Source: Fermentibacter sp964564435
Lineage (GTDB): Bacteria > Fermentibacterota > Fermentibacteria > Fermentibacterales > Fermentibacteraceae
Reading direction: 5' to 3'
DNA: 64,000 bases
NCBI GenBank assembly: GCA_964564435.1
Contig: CAZMAT010000001.1
Location: 62,001 to 126,000, forward strand
Shown here: positions 1-8,240 of the stretch, piece by piece
Layout of the letters: each line of letters opens with the position of its first letter
Numbering within the stretch: the stretch's first letter is position 1
Translations under genes and position numbers: made by a program
The notes under the pieces: model-generated
The model's input: the letters and a program-made list of their open reading frames with translations, nothing else
Told to the model about the DNA's origin: nothing
The model's database searches: none

Positions 1-215
1 CACTTCCTCCACCGGAATATCGCCATGACGCAAATGAGGCTCGCAACGGCCAGCCCGATCATGATCGGGAAGTACCAGCCGAAGGGCTCGCCCACGTCGC
101 CGAACCACTCCACCATGTTGCATCCCGTGTAGGTCAGGATCAGGACGAGGTTCCACAGCAGCAGCAGGAGCAGCCAGACAGTCAGGCAGCCGTGTCTTCC
201 GTTCTCCCCGGCCAT
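1..215 (-). CDS. Partial small membrane protein, 3' end outside the window
   Basis: Reads on the minus strand from an ATG at 215 with a clear ribosome-binding site (AAAGGAGAG six bases upstream) and is still open at base 1, so the C-terminus is missing. The 71 visible residues hold two hydrophobic segments, a Leu-rich stretch at about residues 11-30 and another at about 50-66, separated by a short polar loop with a WFGDVGEPFGW-type turn. The visible part ends in a basic cluster. I do not recognise the family. An integral inner-membrane location is inferred from hydrophobicity only. Confidence 0.6.
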   Translation of the reverse strand, partial: MAGENGRHGCLTVWLLLLLLWNLVLILTYTGCNMVEWFGDVGEPFGWYFPIMIGLAVASLICVMAIFRWRK

Positions 216-341
216 CGATCTCTCCTTTCGAGACGGTTGTGATCGAAAGAGCATCGCGGCCTGTCACCCGGCTTCACGGGGATGCAGGAGCCGGGATGGC
301 GGGCCCATCCTGATTCAACATCGACCCGCACCCGTGCGGTG

Positions 342-569
342 TCAAGAACACGCCTGGCCGCCCTTCCGTGGATCATCTCCGCGGAAGCCGCCGTCCCGTC
401 CCCCGGGGATGTCACGGCGCCCTGGCGAACGGTTCGCCCGGTTCAAGAGGAAGGCCGCTACAGCGACCGCGATGGCCGCCGAGAGCACCAGGAACCCGGC
501 CGCTCCGCCCGGACCCCGATGGTCCGCAACCCGTTCCGGTGACTCCCGGGGGTATTCACCTCTCTTCAC
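342..569 (-). CDS. Possible small single-pass membrane protein (75 aa)
   Basis: A GTG-start frame begins four bases after the cupin stop and has a GGAG-like sequence just upstream. It encodes a polar, Arg/Gly-rich N-terminus, one hydrophobic segment at about residues 24-42 (FLVLSAAIAVAVAAFLL) and a basic, Gly-rich tail. No family is recognised. The tight spacing and membrane segment favour a real gene, but the Arg/Gly/Pro-rich ends are what random GC-rich DNA also gives. Treat as tentative. Confidence 0.3.
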   Translation of the reverse strand: MKRGEYPRESPERVADHRGPGGAAGFLVLSAAIAVAVAAFLLNRANRSPGRRDIPGGRDGGFRGDDPRKGGQACS

Positions 570-573
570 CTCG

Positions 574-903
574 CTACTCCCTTATCATCACCAGCAGCAT
601 CTTGAAGCGTACCACGGCGAAGAGCGAGTGCGGCCTGCCCGCGGGCATGACGATGAATTCGCCGGTGCTCACCCTGTGCGGGATACCGTCGATGCTCACG
701 TCGGCCTCTCCCTCGAGCACGTCCACGATCGCGTCGAAGGGGGCGGTGTGCTCGCTGAGCCCCTGCCCGGCGTCGAAGGCGAACACGGTCACGGTGCCCG
801 CCTTTTTCCTGACCAGCTCGCGGCTGACGACCGATCCCTCCTGATACACCACGAGGCCGGCCAGCCTCGTCACGGGAACGATCCCGCCCTCTCCATCGCC
901 CAT
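574..903 (-). CDS. Cupin-domain protein (109 aa)
   Basis: Single-domain cupin_2-type protein. The ATG at 903 is preceded by GGGAGGAG. Most of the chain is one small beta-barrel with the usual pattern: a first motif around GQGLSEHTAPFDAIVDVLEGE (only one obvious metal-ligand His) and a second around GEFIVMPAGRPHSL. Such proteins bind small ligands or metals, and the substrate cannot be told from sequence. It lies downstream of the nitroreductase and SPFH genes on the same strand and is probably co-transcribed with them. The family call is safe, the role unknown. Confidence 0.8.
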   Translation of the reverse strand: MGDGEGGIVPVTRLAGLVVYQEGSVVSRELVRKKAGTVTVFAFDAGQGLSEHTAPFDAIVDVLEGEADVSIDGIPHRVSTGEFIVMPAGRPHSLFAVVRFKMLLVMIRE

Positions 904-941
904 ATCGGTCTCCTCCCGTCGAATGGAACCATCAGGACGCC

Positions 942-1553
942 TCAGTCCTCCAGGAAGGCTGCAGGCTCCTCCCAGCGGGCGCCGAAAACGAACCTCGAGA
1001 GCGGATTCCTCGTCCTCGGCTCCAGATCCCGCGAGGCGACATCCGCGGGAAGCCCGCCGGGATCTCCGAGCCGGCCGACGGCCAGCCCGGTTATGGCGTC
1101 GAAGCCCTCCGGGATGCCGAACAGCTCTCGCGCCCTGCCGGGGAGGATGCCTGACATCTGGTGCACGAACAGACCCCGCGAGGTCGCCTCGACAAGGAGG
1201 TTGGCCGATGCGAGGCCGAGGTCGTGCAGGGCTGTGCCGTTCTCCCTGCCGTTGCGCGAGAAGCGGCGGGATGCGACGCCGAGGGCCAGCACCGGGGCGA
1301 AGGCCGCCCAGACCCTGTTGCCTTCGACGAGGCATGACAGCACCTTCCCGAAAAGCTCGGAGTCCGCCCGCCTGGCAACGATGTATCTCCAGGGCTGTTC
1401 GTTGTATGCCGAAGGCGCCCATCTTGCGGCCTCGAACAGGGATTCCAGGTCGGCATCGGACACCGGCCCGGAGTCGAACGCATACGGGCTCCACCGCTCC
1501 GAGAGGCATTCATGGATCTGATGATCAGTCGACGCCTTCTTCCTCGGGTTCAT
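942..1553 (-). CDS. Nitroreductase-family FMN oxidoreductase
   Basis: A 203-aa protein with the family N-terminal pattern: ERWSPYAFDSGPVSDADL, then LFEAARWAPSAYNEQPWRYIVA, where Arg and Ser/Asn residues contact FMN. It ends with the typical region around GLAVGRLGD. Members are flavin enzymes that reduce nitro compounds, quinones or enones with NAD(P)H. The actual substrate is not predictable. The ATG at 1553 overlaps the SPFH stop (ATGA) and has a GGAGGCGG site inside the upstream gene, so it is translationally coupled to the SPFH pair. Confidence 0.85.
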   Translation of the reverse strand: MNPRKKASTDHQIHECLSERWSPYAFDSGPVSDADLESLFEAARWAPSAYNEQPWRYIVARRADSELFGKVLSCLVEGNRVWAAFAPVLALGVASRRFSRNGRENGTALHDLGLASANLLVEATSRGLFVHQMSGILPGRARELFGIPEGFDAITGLAVGRLGDPGGLPADVASRDLEPRTRNPLSRFVFGARWEEPAAFLED

Positions 1554-2461
1554 CGTGCCGCCTCCGCTCCAGGAGCGCCGGCCGCCAGGATTTCCGACAG
1601 CAGGCTCCTCTCCCCGAGCTTGAGCAGGGTCAGGTCGCCATGGCCCTCGACTATCCTCTGGGTCTCGAGGATCTCGAACATGGCGGCGGAAACCTCCGCG
1701 TCGGCACTTATCCCGGCCATCGCCCTGCCCACTATCTCGGGCCTTATCGCGGCGGCCTTCCCGAACTCGACCGCGGCCAGCCGTTCGGCCGTGCTCCTGA
1801 TGATGTTGACCTGGTTCGCGCCGTCCTGTCTGATGGCGGCCGTCACCTGGCGCAGCCGGTTCACCACCTTGCTCTCGATCTGGGAGATCATCTCGGGATC
1901 GCGGAAGTGCACCTTGCGGATGTAGATGGAGCCCAGCTTGTACCCCCACTCGTTCGACTTGGGCGTCACCTCGTCGCGCACGGTCCGGCTCATGGGATGC
2001 CTGTCGATGAGCATCTTGGCCAGCGGGAGGTTGCTGAGGCACCGGACTGTCGAGTTGCTCACATTGGCGGCTAGGGAGCCCCGGGGGTTCGTGTTCTTGA
2101 ACAGGTAGGCGACGGGGTCGCTCACGAACATCTCGAACCAGATCCCTATGCCCATGGGCGCGCCTTCCTCGGAGTTCACGGGCTGGCTGCGCAGGTACTG
2201 CTGATCGAGCCTCATGTCGGTCACATAGCGGCGGCCCATCCAGTTGACGAACAGCGCCCTCCACCCGAGCCTGCCCCACAGGAAGCAGAAGCCAGGCTTG
2301 TCGAGTATCCCCACCACGTTTCCGAAGAGCACGTAAACGTAGCACCGCCTCTCGGGCACCGTGGCGTAGATGCCGAACAGCCGCGCGAACCAGAGGAGCA
2401 CCGGGACTCCGATCAGGAGGGTCAGGAACGTAGCAAAGGCGACCATGACCTGCCAGTTCAC
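1550..2461 (-). CDS. SPFH/band-7 domain membrane protein, second of a tandem pair
   Basis: A 303-aa protein with one N-terminal transmembrane helix (about residues 7-27) followed by an SPFH/band-7 domain and a helical C-terminal part rich in Ala/Glu/Arg, as in stomatins, HflK/HflC and QmcA. These proteins form membrane-associated oligomeric cages or rafts and often regulate proteases. The GTG start at 2461 overlaps the stop of the preceding SPFH gene (GTGA) and has GGAGGTGA five bases upstream. The pair recalls hflK-hflC in arrangement, but the sequences are too divergent for me to use those names, and no FtsH gene is in the window. Confidence 0.75.
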   Translation of the reverse strand: MNWQVMVAFATFLTLLIGVPVLLWFARLFGIYATVPERRCYVYVLFGNVVGILDKPGFCFLWGRLGWRALFVNWMGRRYVTDMRLDQQYLRSQPVNSEEGAPMGIGIWFEMFVSDPVAYLFKNTNPRGSLAANVSNSTVRCLSNLPLAKMLIDRHPMSRTVRDEVTPKSNEWGYKLGSIYIRKVHFRDPEMISQIESKVVNRLRQVTAAIRQDGANQVNIIRSTAERLAAVEFGKAAAIRPEIVGRAMAGISADAEVSAAMFEILETQRIVEGHGDLTLLKLGERSLLSEILAAGAPGAEAAR

Positions 2462-3444
2462 TGCTTCACCTCCGTGATGACACGCCCGGCGCGCGAGAGG
2501 AGCGCGAGCTTCACCGTCCGCAGGTAGCCCTCGACCGCCCCCATCCCGCTCTGCTTCAGGACGGAGAGCTGGGCTGCGAGGCGTTCCAGCGGCTCCACAT
2601 CAGCCTGCGCCTTCAGTGTCTCGATCTCCACTGCGCGCTTGGATTCGACTATGCGCTGGTCGGCGGCCGCCGTGGCCAGGCTGATGTCGGAGGAGACCTG
2701 GTTGTGCGCCGTGTTGATGGCCGCGAGCGCCGACTCGACCTCCGGAGGTGGGTCGATACCGGTGATGAGCGAGGCATCGAGCAGTATCCCGTACCGGGCC
2801 TGCGAGCAGCGGCACTCCTTGTCCATGTGGTCGTTGAGGTCCCTAAGGTTCTTACGGAGGTCGTTGATCGAGATGCCTTCGACGGAGACTGTTCCGGATG
2901 CCTCGTCCAGACCGGCCTTTTCGGGCGCCTCGAACGTGGCGATCCTCTCCCGGAGGACCGAGACGAAGTAGCCCATCACATGGGCGATCGGCTTGGTGAC
3001 GCCGAAGATGTACGCGTAGAGGTTGCGCTCCGAGACCTGGAACCGGATCTGCCCCGTCAGCCCGGTGTTGAGCTGGTCCTTGGTGACGGCCTCGAGGACG
3101 GTGCCGTTCTGGTTGGCGGAGGGCGACTCGGGGTCGAAGGCCATGTTGACCGTCTCGGTCGCGACCGAGACCTTGTGGATCCTCTCCCAGGGCCACTTGA
3201 AGTAGGGGCCCCCGGGCATGATGACCCTCACCTGCGGGTAGTTGTACCTCTCCTTCTCGGTATCCCTGAGCGATTCGGAGATGGATTCGTCGTCCAGAGT
3301 GGTGAGGCTGCCCAGTCGCCTGGCACGGCCGAACACCGTCTTCACCGCCCTCTGGTTCGGCGCAACGGTGTAGAAACCGCATAGGATCACACGCACCACG
3401 ATCCACGCGAGGAATCCGGCCAGGATACCGTTCTGGAGATCCAT
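2458..3444 (-). CDS. SPFH/band-7 domain membrane protein, first of a tandem pair
   Basis: A 328-aa protein: N-terminal membrane helix (about residues 7-26), then an SPFH core that begins with FYTVAPNQRAVKTVFGRA, the segment typical of HflK-like and prohibitin-like proteins (a pore or raft subunit exposed to a growth-factor-like signature of band 7). The C-terminal third is a long helix with coiled-coil character (residues about 230-300). The ATG at 3444 has GGAGG five bases upstream. An in-frame extension upstream lacks these features. It leads an SPFH - SPFH - nitroreductase - cupin run. Probably hetero-oligomerises with the next gene product (inference). Confidence 0.75.
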   Translation of the reverse strand: MDLQNGILAGFLAWIVVRVILCGFYTVAPNQRAVKTVFGRARRLGSLTTLDDESISESLRDTEKERYNYPQVRVIMPGGPYFKWPWERIHKVSVATETVNMAFDPESPSANQNGTVLEAVTKDQLNTGLTGQIRFQVSERNLYAYIFGVTKPIAHVMGYFVSVLRERIATFEAPEKAGLDEASGTVSVEGISINDLRKNLRDLNDHMDKECRCSQARYGILLDASLITGIDPPPEVESALAAINTAHNQVSSDISLATAAADQRIVESKRAVEIETLKAQADVEPLERLAAQLSVLKQSGMGAVEGYLRTVKLALLSRAGRVITEVKQ

Positions 3445-3683
3445 GCAACCTCCGATCACTGGAGCGTCAGAAAGCCATCCGCAGTGGAGGAGGGACGAGG
3501 TGTGCAGTGTAGAGGATACTCCATCGCGCATGGCTCCGCCATGCCTCCGGCAGGATCGGGAGGCCGCGCCATCCCGGCTGCAGCGCCCCTCCGCAGACAC
3601 CGGCCCCTTCATCTGGCGGAACCGCCGGCATCGCTGTTAGGATATCCGCTACGGACGGTGACATTTCATCCGAAAGGCCTGAC
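3445..3683. other. Divergent intergenic region between the SPFH operon and hutU
   Basis: 239 bases between two divergently read genes must hold both promoters. On the plus strand a TAGGAT box preceded by TG (about 3639-3646) is a weak extended -10 candidate for hutU. I see no convincing -35 in either direction, no tRNA and no believable small gene. Confidence 0.4.
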
Positions 3684-5702
3684 ATGACGGCATTTGCTCG
3701 AGCCATACGCCAGGGGATCCCCCCGGAGATCCCCGACATGCCCCCCGAGGCCCCCGGGATCAGCCACGCCCCGGCGAGGCCGCAGGTGCTCGACAGGAGG
3801 GACAGGGAGCTGGCCCTCGCCAACGCCCTCCGCTACTTCCCCGCCGAGTGGCACGGCAGGCTCGCGCCCGAGTTCGCCCGCGAGCTGGCGGTGGACGGGC
3901 GGATCTACATGCGCCGCTTCAGGCCGTCATACGAGATGAAGGCCCGCCCCATCGGCGAGTACCCGGCGAGGTGCCGCCAGGCCGCCGCGATCATGCTGAT
4001 GATCCAGAACAACCTCGACCCTGCAGTGGCGCAGCACCCGTACGAGCTCGTCACCTACGGCGGCAACGGCACAGTCTTCCAGAACTGGGCCCAGTATCTC
4101 CTCACGATGAAGTACCTGTCGGAGATGACCGACCACCAGACACTCGCGCTCTACTCGGGGCACCCCATGGGCCTCTTCCCCTCCCATCCCGATGCACCCC
4201 GTGTGGTTGTCACAAACGGGATGGTCATACCCAACCACTCGTCCAGGTCTGACTACGACAGGATGTCCGCGCTCGGAGTCACGTCCTACGGCCAGATGAC
4301 CGCCGGCAGTTTCATGTACATCGGCCCGCAGGGCATAGTGCACGGCACCACCATCACCCTGCTCAACGCCGGCCGCCTCTATCTCGGGCTCGAACCCGGC
4401 AGGAACCTCTCGGGGAAGGTATTCGTCACATCCGGCCTCGGCGGCATGAGCGGCGCCCAGGCCAAGGCCGCGGTGATAGCCGGCGCTGTCTGCGTCGTTG
4501 CGGAGGTGAACGGGTCGGCCCTCAGGAAGAGGCAGGACCAGGGCTGGCTCATGGAATCAGACGACGACCTGGACAGGATCGTCGCAAGGATGGAGAAGGC
4601 GCGGGCGTCGGGCGAGGCCCTCTCCCTGGGCTACCTGGGCAACGTGGTGGACCTCTGGGAGAGGCTTGCCGCGGAAGGCTGCCCGGTGGACCTCGGGAGC
4701 GACCAGACATCCCTGCACGCGCCGTACACGGGGGGGTACTATCCCGCCGGGCTCTCGTTCGACGAGTCCAACCGCATGATGACGGCCGATCCGGCTGGAT
4801 TCAGGGAGGCCGTGGGCGGATCGCTCCGCAGGCAGGTGGCGGCGATAAACAGGGTCGCCGGAGCCGGCATGGCGTTCTGGGACTATGGGAACGCTTTCCT
4901 GCTGGAGGCGTCGAGGGCCGGTGCCGAGGGCATCCTGAAGGAGGACGGCTCCTTCTCGTACCCGTCCTACGTCGAGGACATCATGGGCCCGGTCTGCTTC
5001 GACTACGGCTTCGGCCCCTTCCGCTGGGTCTGCTGCTCGGGCAGCGATGACGATCTCGATGCTACGGACCGCATCGCAGGAGATGTACTCTCGGATATGG
5101 CCTCGGAAGCACCTCCTGAGACCAGGCAGCAGCTCCTCGACAACCTGCTCTGGATCATGCAGGCGAAGGAGAACCGGCTGGTTGTGGGATCGCGAGCGAG
5201 GATCCTCTACGCCGACCATCCCGGGAGGATCAGGATCGCGCTGGCCTTCAACGACGCCGTGGCCCGGGGGGTCGTCTCCGGCCCGGTCGTCCTCGGGCGC
5301 GACCATCACGATGTCTCGGGGACGGACTCGCCCTACCGCGAAACCGCCAACATCAGGGACGGCAGCTCGTTCACCGCCGACATGGCGGTTCAGAACGTGA
5401 TAGGGGACTCATTCAGGGGCGCGACCTGGGTGTCGCTGCACAACGGCGGCGGCGTCGGCTGGGGCGAGGTGGTCAACGGAGGGTTCGGCCTCCTGCTGGA
5501 CGGCTCGCCGGAGGCGTCGAGCAGAGCTTCCTCGATGCTCTCGTGGGACGTGGCGAACGGCCTCGCGCGCAGGGCCTGGGCCAGGAACCCCGGCGCAGTG
5601 TTCGCGGTGTCGCGCGCGATGGAGTCGGACAGAGCCATGCGGGTCACGCTGCCCGTGCCCGCCGACCGGGATTTGGTGTCGAAGGCCCTGGACGGGGTTT
5701 AG
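3684..5702 (+). CDS. hutU: Urocanate hydratase (urocanase)
   Basis: Converts urocanate to 4-imidazolone-5-propanoate, step 2 of histidine degradation, in the cytoplasm with tightly bound NAD+. At 672 aa it is at the long end for the family (about 550-680). Family blocks are all present: YGGNGTVFQNWAQYLLTMKYL, LYSGHPMGLFPS, ITLLNAGRLYLG, the NAD-binding VFVTSGLGGMSGAQ, and the late catalytic block FDYGFGPFRWVCCSG containing the active-site Cys. Weak RBS (AAGG) before the ATG. No hutH, hutI or hutF lies in the window, so the rest of the pathway must be elsewhere. The 3' end overlaps the convergent 86-aa gene by four bases. Confidence 0.95.
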   Translation: MTAFARAIRQGIPPEIPDMPPEAPGISHAPARPQVLDRRDRELALANALRYFPAEWHGRLAPEFARELAVDGRIYMRRFRPSYEMKARPIGEYPARCRQAAAIMLMIQNNLDPAVAQHPYELVTYGGNGTVFQNWAQYLLTMKYLSEMTDHQTLALYSGHPMGLFPSHPDAPRVVVTNGMVIPNHSSRSDYDRMSALGVTSYGQMTAGSFMYIGPQGIVHGTTITLLNAGRLYLGLEPGRNLSGKVFVTSGLGGMSGAQAKAAVIAGAVCVVAEVNGSALRKRQDQGWLMESDDDLDRIVARMEKARASGEALSLGYLGNVVDLWERLAAEGCPVDLGSDQTSLHAPYTGGYYPAGLSFDESNRMMTADPAGFREAVGGSLRRQVAAINRVAGAGMAFWDYGNAFLLEASRAGAEGILKEDGSFSYPSYVEDIMGPVCFDYGFGPFRWVCCSGSDDDLDATDRIAGDVLSDMASEAPPETRQQLLDNLLWIMQAKENRLVVGSRARILYADHPGRIRIALAFNDAVARGVVSGPVVLGRDHHDVSGTDSPYRETANIRDGSSFTADMAVQNVIGDSFRGATWVSLHNGGGVGWGEVVNGGFGLLLDGSPEASSRASSMLSWDVANGLARRAWARNPGAVFAVSRAMESDRAMRVTLPVPADRDLVSKALDGV

Positions 5703-5959
5703 GGGGCGGCCTTCCCGAGCGCCGATCTGACCGCCGCCTCCAGCTCCTCCCCCTCGAAGGGGATCCTGCCGGACAGCACGGCCGCCAGGTCGTCGTCCAG
5801 GTTCACCAGGACCTGCGGACCTGGTTCGGGGGAGGCGCTTCCCGCCAGATGCGAAAGCCTCCTGCCCATCACCCGCGCAAACCTCACATGGAGCCCCGGG
5901 TGGTCCTGCTCGAGCAGCCCTGCGGCGTGCTCGAGCTCCTCCCGGGACGGCGTGCTCAC
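5699..5959 (-). CDS. Small unknown protein translationally coupled to hydG (86 aa)
   Basis: The GTG start at 5959 overlaps the hydG stop (GTGA), and the frame runs 86 codons to a stop that overlaps the convergent hutU end. The product is soluble, with two predicted helical parts (about residues 5-35 and 68-84) around a short VLVNLDDDLAAVLSG strand/turn segment. No motif or family is recognised. The strict coupling to hydG suggests a function in H-cluster maturation or a small regulator, but that is inference from position only. Confidence 0.55.
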   Translation of the reverse strand: MSTPSREELEHAAGLLEQDHPGLHVRFARVMGRRLSHLAGSASPEPGPQVLVNLDDDLAAVLSGRIPFEGEELEAAVRSALGKAAP

Positions 5960-7413
5960 AGGTAGAGGTCCCTCTCCCCCGCCTTGATGCGCTCGAGGTA
6001 TCCCGCCACGATCTCGCGCGGCCCGTCGCCCGGGAGGGCCTCCAGCTCCTTCTCGAGGAGTACCCAGCCCTTATCCCTGGTCCCGGGCGAGGCGTAGTCG
6101 AGCAGGTATTCGGCGAAGGTCAGTACGGCGTTGGGCATGCAGAAACCCTGTATCTTGCCGGACTTGGAGAAGCCCATGAAGCAGCCGCCCGTGCGCCCGC
6201 ACCTGTAGTCGGCGGTGCAGAAGCTCGTGATCATGCCCATGTCCACGAGCTCGCCCACGACCTCGTCCAGGGATCTGGGGTCGGACAGCATGAACTGCTG
6301 CTTCTCGCCCTTGATCGTGCCCGAAGAGTAGCCGCCTATGCCGATGTTCGACCCGGCGTCGATCTGGGTGACGCCGACGGGGATGACTTCGCGCCTGATC
6401 TCCGCGGGCTCGCGTGCAGTCAGGATCAGGCCCGTGTACGGCACCGAGAGCCTCAGCACCGTTACGAGCTTCTTGAACTGCTCGTCGCTGACACGGTGGG
6501 TGGGGTTCTCCGTGTACGGGGTGTTCAGCGCCGGTTCGAGGCGGGGGAAGCTGATGGTGTGCGGGCCCACGCCGCCGAAGTACTTCTCCAGGCTCATGGT
6601 GTGCAGAAGCAGGGCCATCACCTCGAACCTGTAGTCGTACAGCCCGAACAGGGCGCCGATGGCCACGTCGTCGATGCCGGCCTCCTGGGCCCTGTGGAGG
6701 GCGTAGAGGCGCCATCTCATGTCGCCCTTCACCGTGTCGGCGGGATGGAGCCTCCGGTAGGTGGCGGGATGGTAGGTCTCCTGGAAGACCTGGTAGGTCC
6801 CGATGCCCACCTCCTTGAGCTTCCTGTAGTCGTCGACGCAGAGCGGCGCGGCGTTCACGTTCACCCTGCGGATCTCCCCGCCGCCCTCCTTCACCGAGTA
6901 GGCCAGCCGTATCGTGTGGGCGATGAAGTCGGCCCCGGAGCGCGGGTGCTCGCCATACACCATGACGAGGCGCTTGTGACCCTTCCGTATCAGGGCCAGG
7001 ATCTCTTCACGGAGCTGATCGTCGGTGAGGCTCGACCTCACCGCATCGCGGTTGGAGCTCCTGAACCCGCAGTATTCGCAGTTGTTCACGCAGTAGTTCG
7101 AGACGTAGAGCGGGGCGAAGAACACTATCCTGCGCCCGTAGACCGACTGCTTCACCTTCAGACCGGCCTCGTACATCCGCTGCCAGAGCTCTTCGTCACG
7201 GCAGTGGAGCAGAGCCGCCGTCTCGGATGGATCGAGCCGCTGGAGGGCCAGGGACTTGTCGATGATGTCGCGGATCCTGGCGGGATCTGGGTTTGAATTG
7301 CGTTCGAGCTCCGACCCGATCAGGGCTTCGTCTACGAAATCCCTGCCGTCCTCGAGATACTTCTCGTCCTCGGCGGAGCGTATCACCCCCGAGACCCATG
7401 CTTCGCTGCTCAT
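5956..7413 (-). CDS. hydG: HydG-like radical SAM enzyme, [FeFe]-hydrogenase maturase with altered C-terminal Cys motif
   Basis: HydG cleaves tyrosine to give CO and cyanide and builds an Fe(CO)2(CN) synthon for the [FeFe]-hydrogenase H-cluster. This 485-aa protein has the radical-SAM triad C108-x3-C112-x2-C115 (CVNNCEYC), and HydG blocks such as GLYDYRFEVMALLLHTMSLE, GVGPHTISFPRLEPA and DAGSNIGIGGY. The auxiliary-cluster motif is normally C-x2-C-x22-C. Here the outer two are present (C399, C425) but the middle position is Asp402, with extra Cys at 405 and 411. Start chosen at the ATG at 7413, as the open frame beyond it runs antisense into the divergent HAD gene. No hydE, hydF or hydrogenase gene is in the window. 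A ThiH-like or new activity cannot be excluded. Confidence 0.85.
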   Translation of the reverse strand: MSSEAWVSGVIRSAEDEKYLEDGRDFVDEALIGSELERNSNPDPARIRDIIDKSLALQRLDPSETAALLHCRDEELWQRMYEAGLKVKQSVYGRRIVFFAPLYVSNYCVNNCEYCGFRSSNRDAVRSSLTDDQLREEILALIRKGHKRLVMVYGEHPRSGADFIAHTIRLAYSVKEGGGEIRRVNVNAAPLCVDDYRKLKEVGIGTYQVFQETYHPATYRRLHPADTVKGDMRWRLYALHRAQEAGIDDVAIGALFGLYDYRFEVMALLLHTMSLEKYFGGVGPHTISFPRLEPALNTPYTENPTHRVSDEQFKKLVTVLRLSVPYTGLILTAREPAEIRREVIPVGVTQIDAGSNIGIGGYSSGTIKGEKQQFMLSDPRSLDEVVGELVDMGMITSFCTADYRCGRTGGCFMGFSKSGKIQGFCMPNAVLTFAEYLLDYASPGTRDKGWVLLEKELEALPGDGPREIVAGYLERIKAGERDLYL

Positions 7414-7472
7414 CGAAAACCGCCGTTCGGGTGCTGATTCCGTGGCACCATGCCGCTGCCTGACCAGTGTAA

Positions 7473-7478
7473 TATAAT
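7473..7478 (+). promoter_or_regulatory. Candidate -10 box for the HAD gene in the hydG/HAD divergent spacer
   Basis: A perfect TATAAT lies 49 bases before the GTG of the HAD gene, inside the only AT-rich patch (AATATAATGT) of the 113-base spacer. The expected -35 region shows no good TTGACA match. The same patch read on the other strand (TATATT) could serve hydG. Confidence 0.4.
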
Positions 7479-7526
7479 GTGGCCGTCGGAGCGCGGGTTC
7501 CCGCGCAGCACGGGAGGAGGGGCGCC

Positions 7527-8210
7527 GTGTGGAGGACCGTTCTGTTCGATCTCGACGGCACGCTCCTCGACTATGCCGGGGCGCGCCGAGCGGCTCTGGA
7601 GGAGAGCATCTCCGAACTCGGCCTCGATGCGTCGGACTCAGCCCTGGATGCTCTCCTGGCCTTCCTCGACTCCGATCCGATCCAGGCCATCGAGGCCTGC
7701 AGGCCCGGGGCGCCGGCCACGAGCGATCCCTCGCTCCGCGACATCTTCCCTCTGCGTGATGCGACCGGATGCCCTGTCTTCCTGGACGCCTACTTCCGGG
7801 CCCTTTCGAGGCAGCACGGGCTGATCGAAGGCGCGATCGACACACTCGAGGCGGTCAGGCCCGGGCGCAGGCTGGCGGCCGTGTCGAACGGGCTGGGACC
7901 GGTGCAGAGGGCACGCCTTGCGGATGCCGGCCTGATGCAGTATTTCGACGCGCTCGTGATAAGCTGCGAGGTGGGGATGGCCAAGCCCGACCCGCGCATC
8001 TTCGAAGCCGCATTGAAGCTGCTGTCCTCCTCGAAGGAGGAGGCCGTCGTGGTAGGCGACGGTGCGGCCAGCGACATGGCCGGCGCGCAGGCCGCCGGGA
8101 TCGATTTCGTGTACTTCAGACCCGACGGGGTGTTCGCACCCTCGGGCCGGTGGATCGCGAGGATCACCGACTTGAGGGATCTGCCAGTCCTCCCGGGCTT
8201 CCGGGAGTAA
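7527..8210 (+). CDS. HAD-superfamily hydrolase (YjjG/PGP-like phosphatase)
   Basis: A 227-aa HAD phosphatase. Motif I is FDLDGT (Asp8 nucleophile, Asp10), motif II is AVSNG, motif III Lys is in GMAKPDP, and motif IV is GDGAASD. The helical cap lies between motifs I and II, as in subfamily I (YjjG nucleotidase, phosphoglycolate phosphatase, haloacid dehalogenase). Substrate unknown. The GTG at 7527 is chosen because GGGAGGAGG sits just upstream and the HAD motif starts at residue 7. An earlier in-frame ATG would add 16 residues of no HAD character. Probably co-transcribed with the beta-barrel gene 30 bases downstream. Confidence 0.85.
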   Translation: MWRTVLFDLDGTLLDYAGARRAALEESISELGLDASDSALDALLAFLDSDPIQAIEACRPGAPATSDPSLRDIFPLRDATGCPVFLDAYFRALSRQHGLIEGAIDTLEAVRPGRRLAAVSNGLGPVQRARLADAGLMQYFDALVISCEVGMAKPDPRIFEAALKLLSSSKEEAVVVGDGAASDMAGAQAAGIDFVYFRPDGVFAPSGRWIARITDLRDLPVLPGFRE

Positions 8211-8240
8211 CTGCCGGCTCGGCCGGCTTCAGGAGGGGAA

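Noticed and set aside
334..1521. 395-codon open frame on the plus strand over the cupin and nitroreductase genes
   Set aside because: Antisense to two genes with clear domains and Shine-Dalgarno sites. The translation is Arg/Pro/Ser-rich with no recognisable fold.
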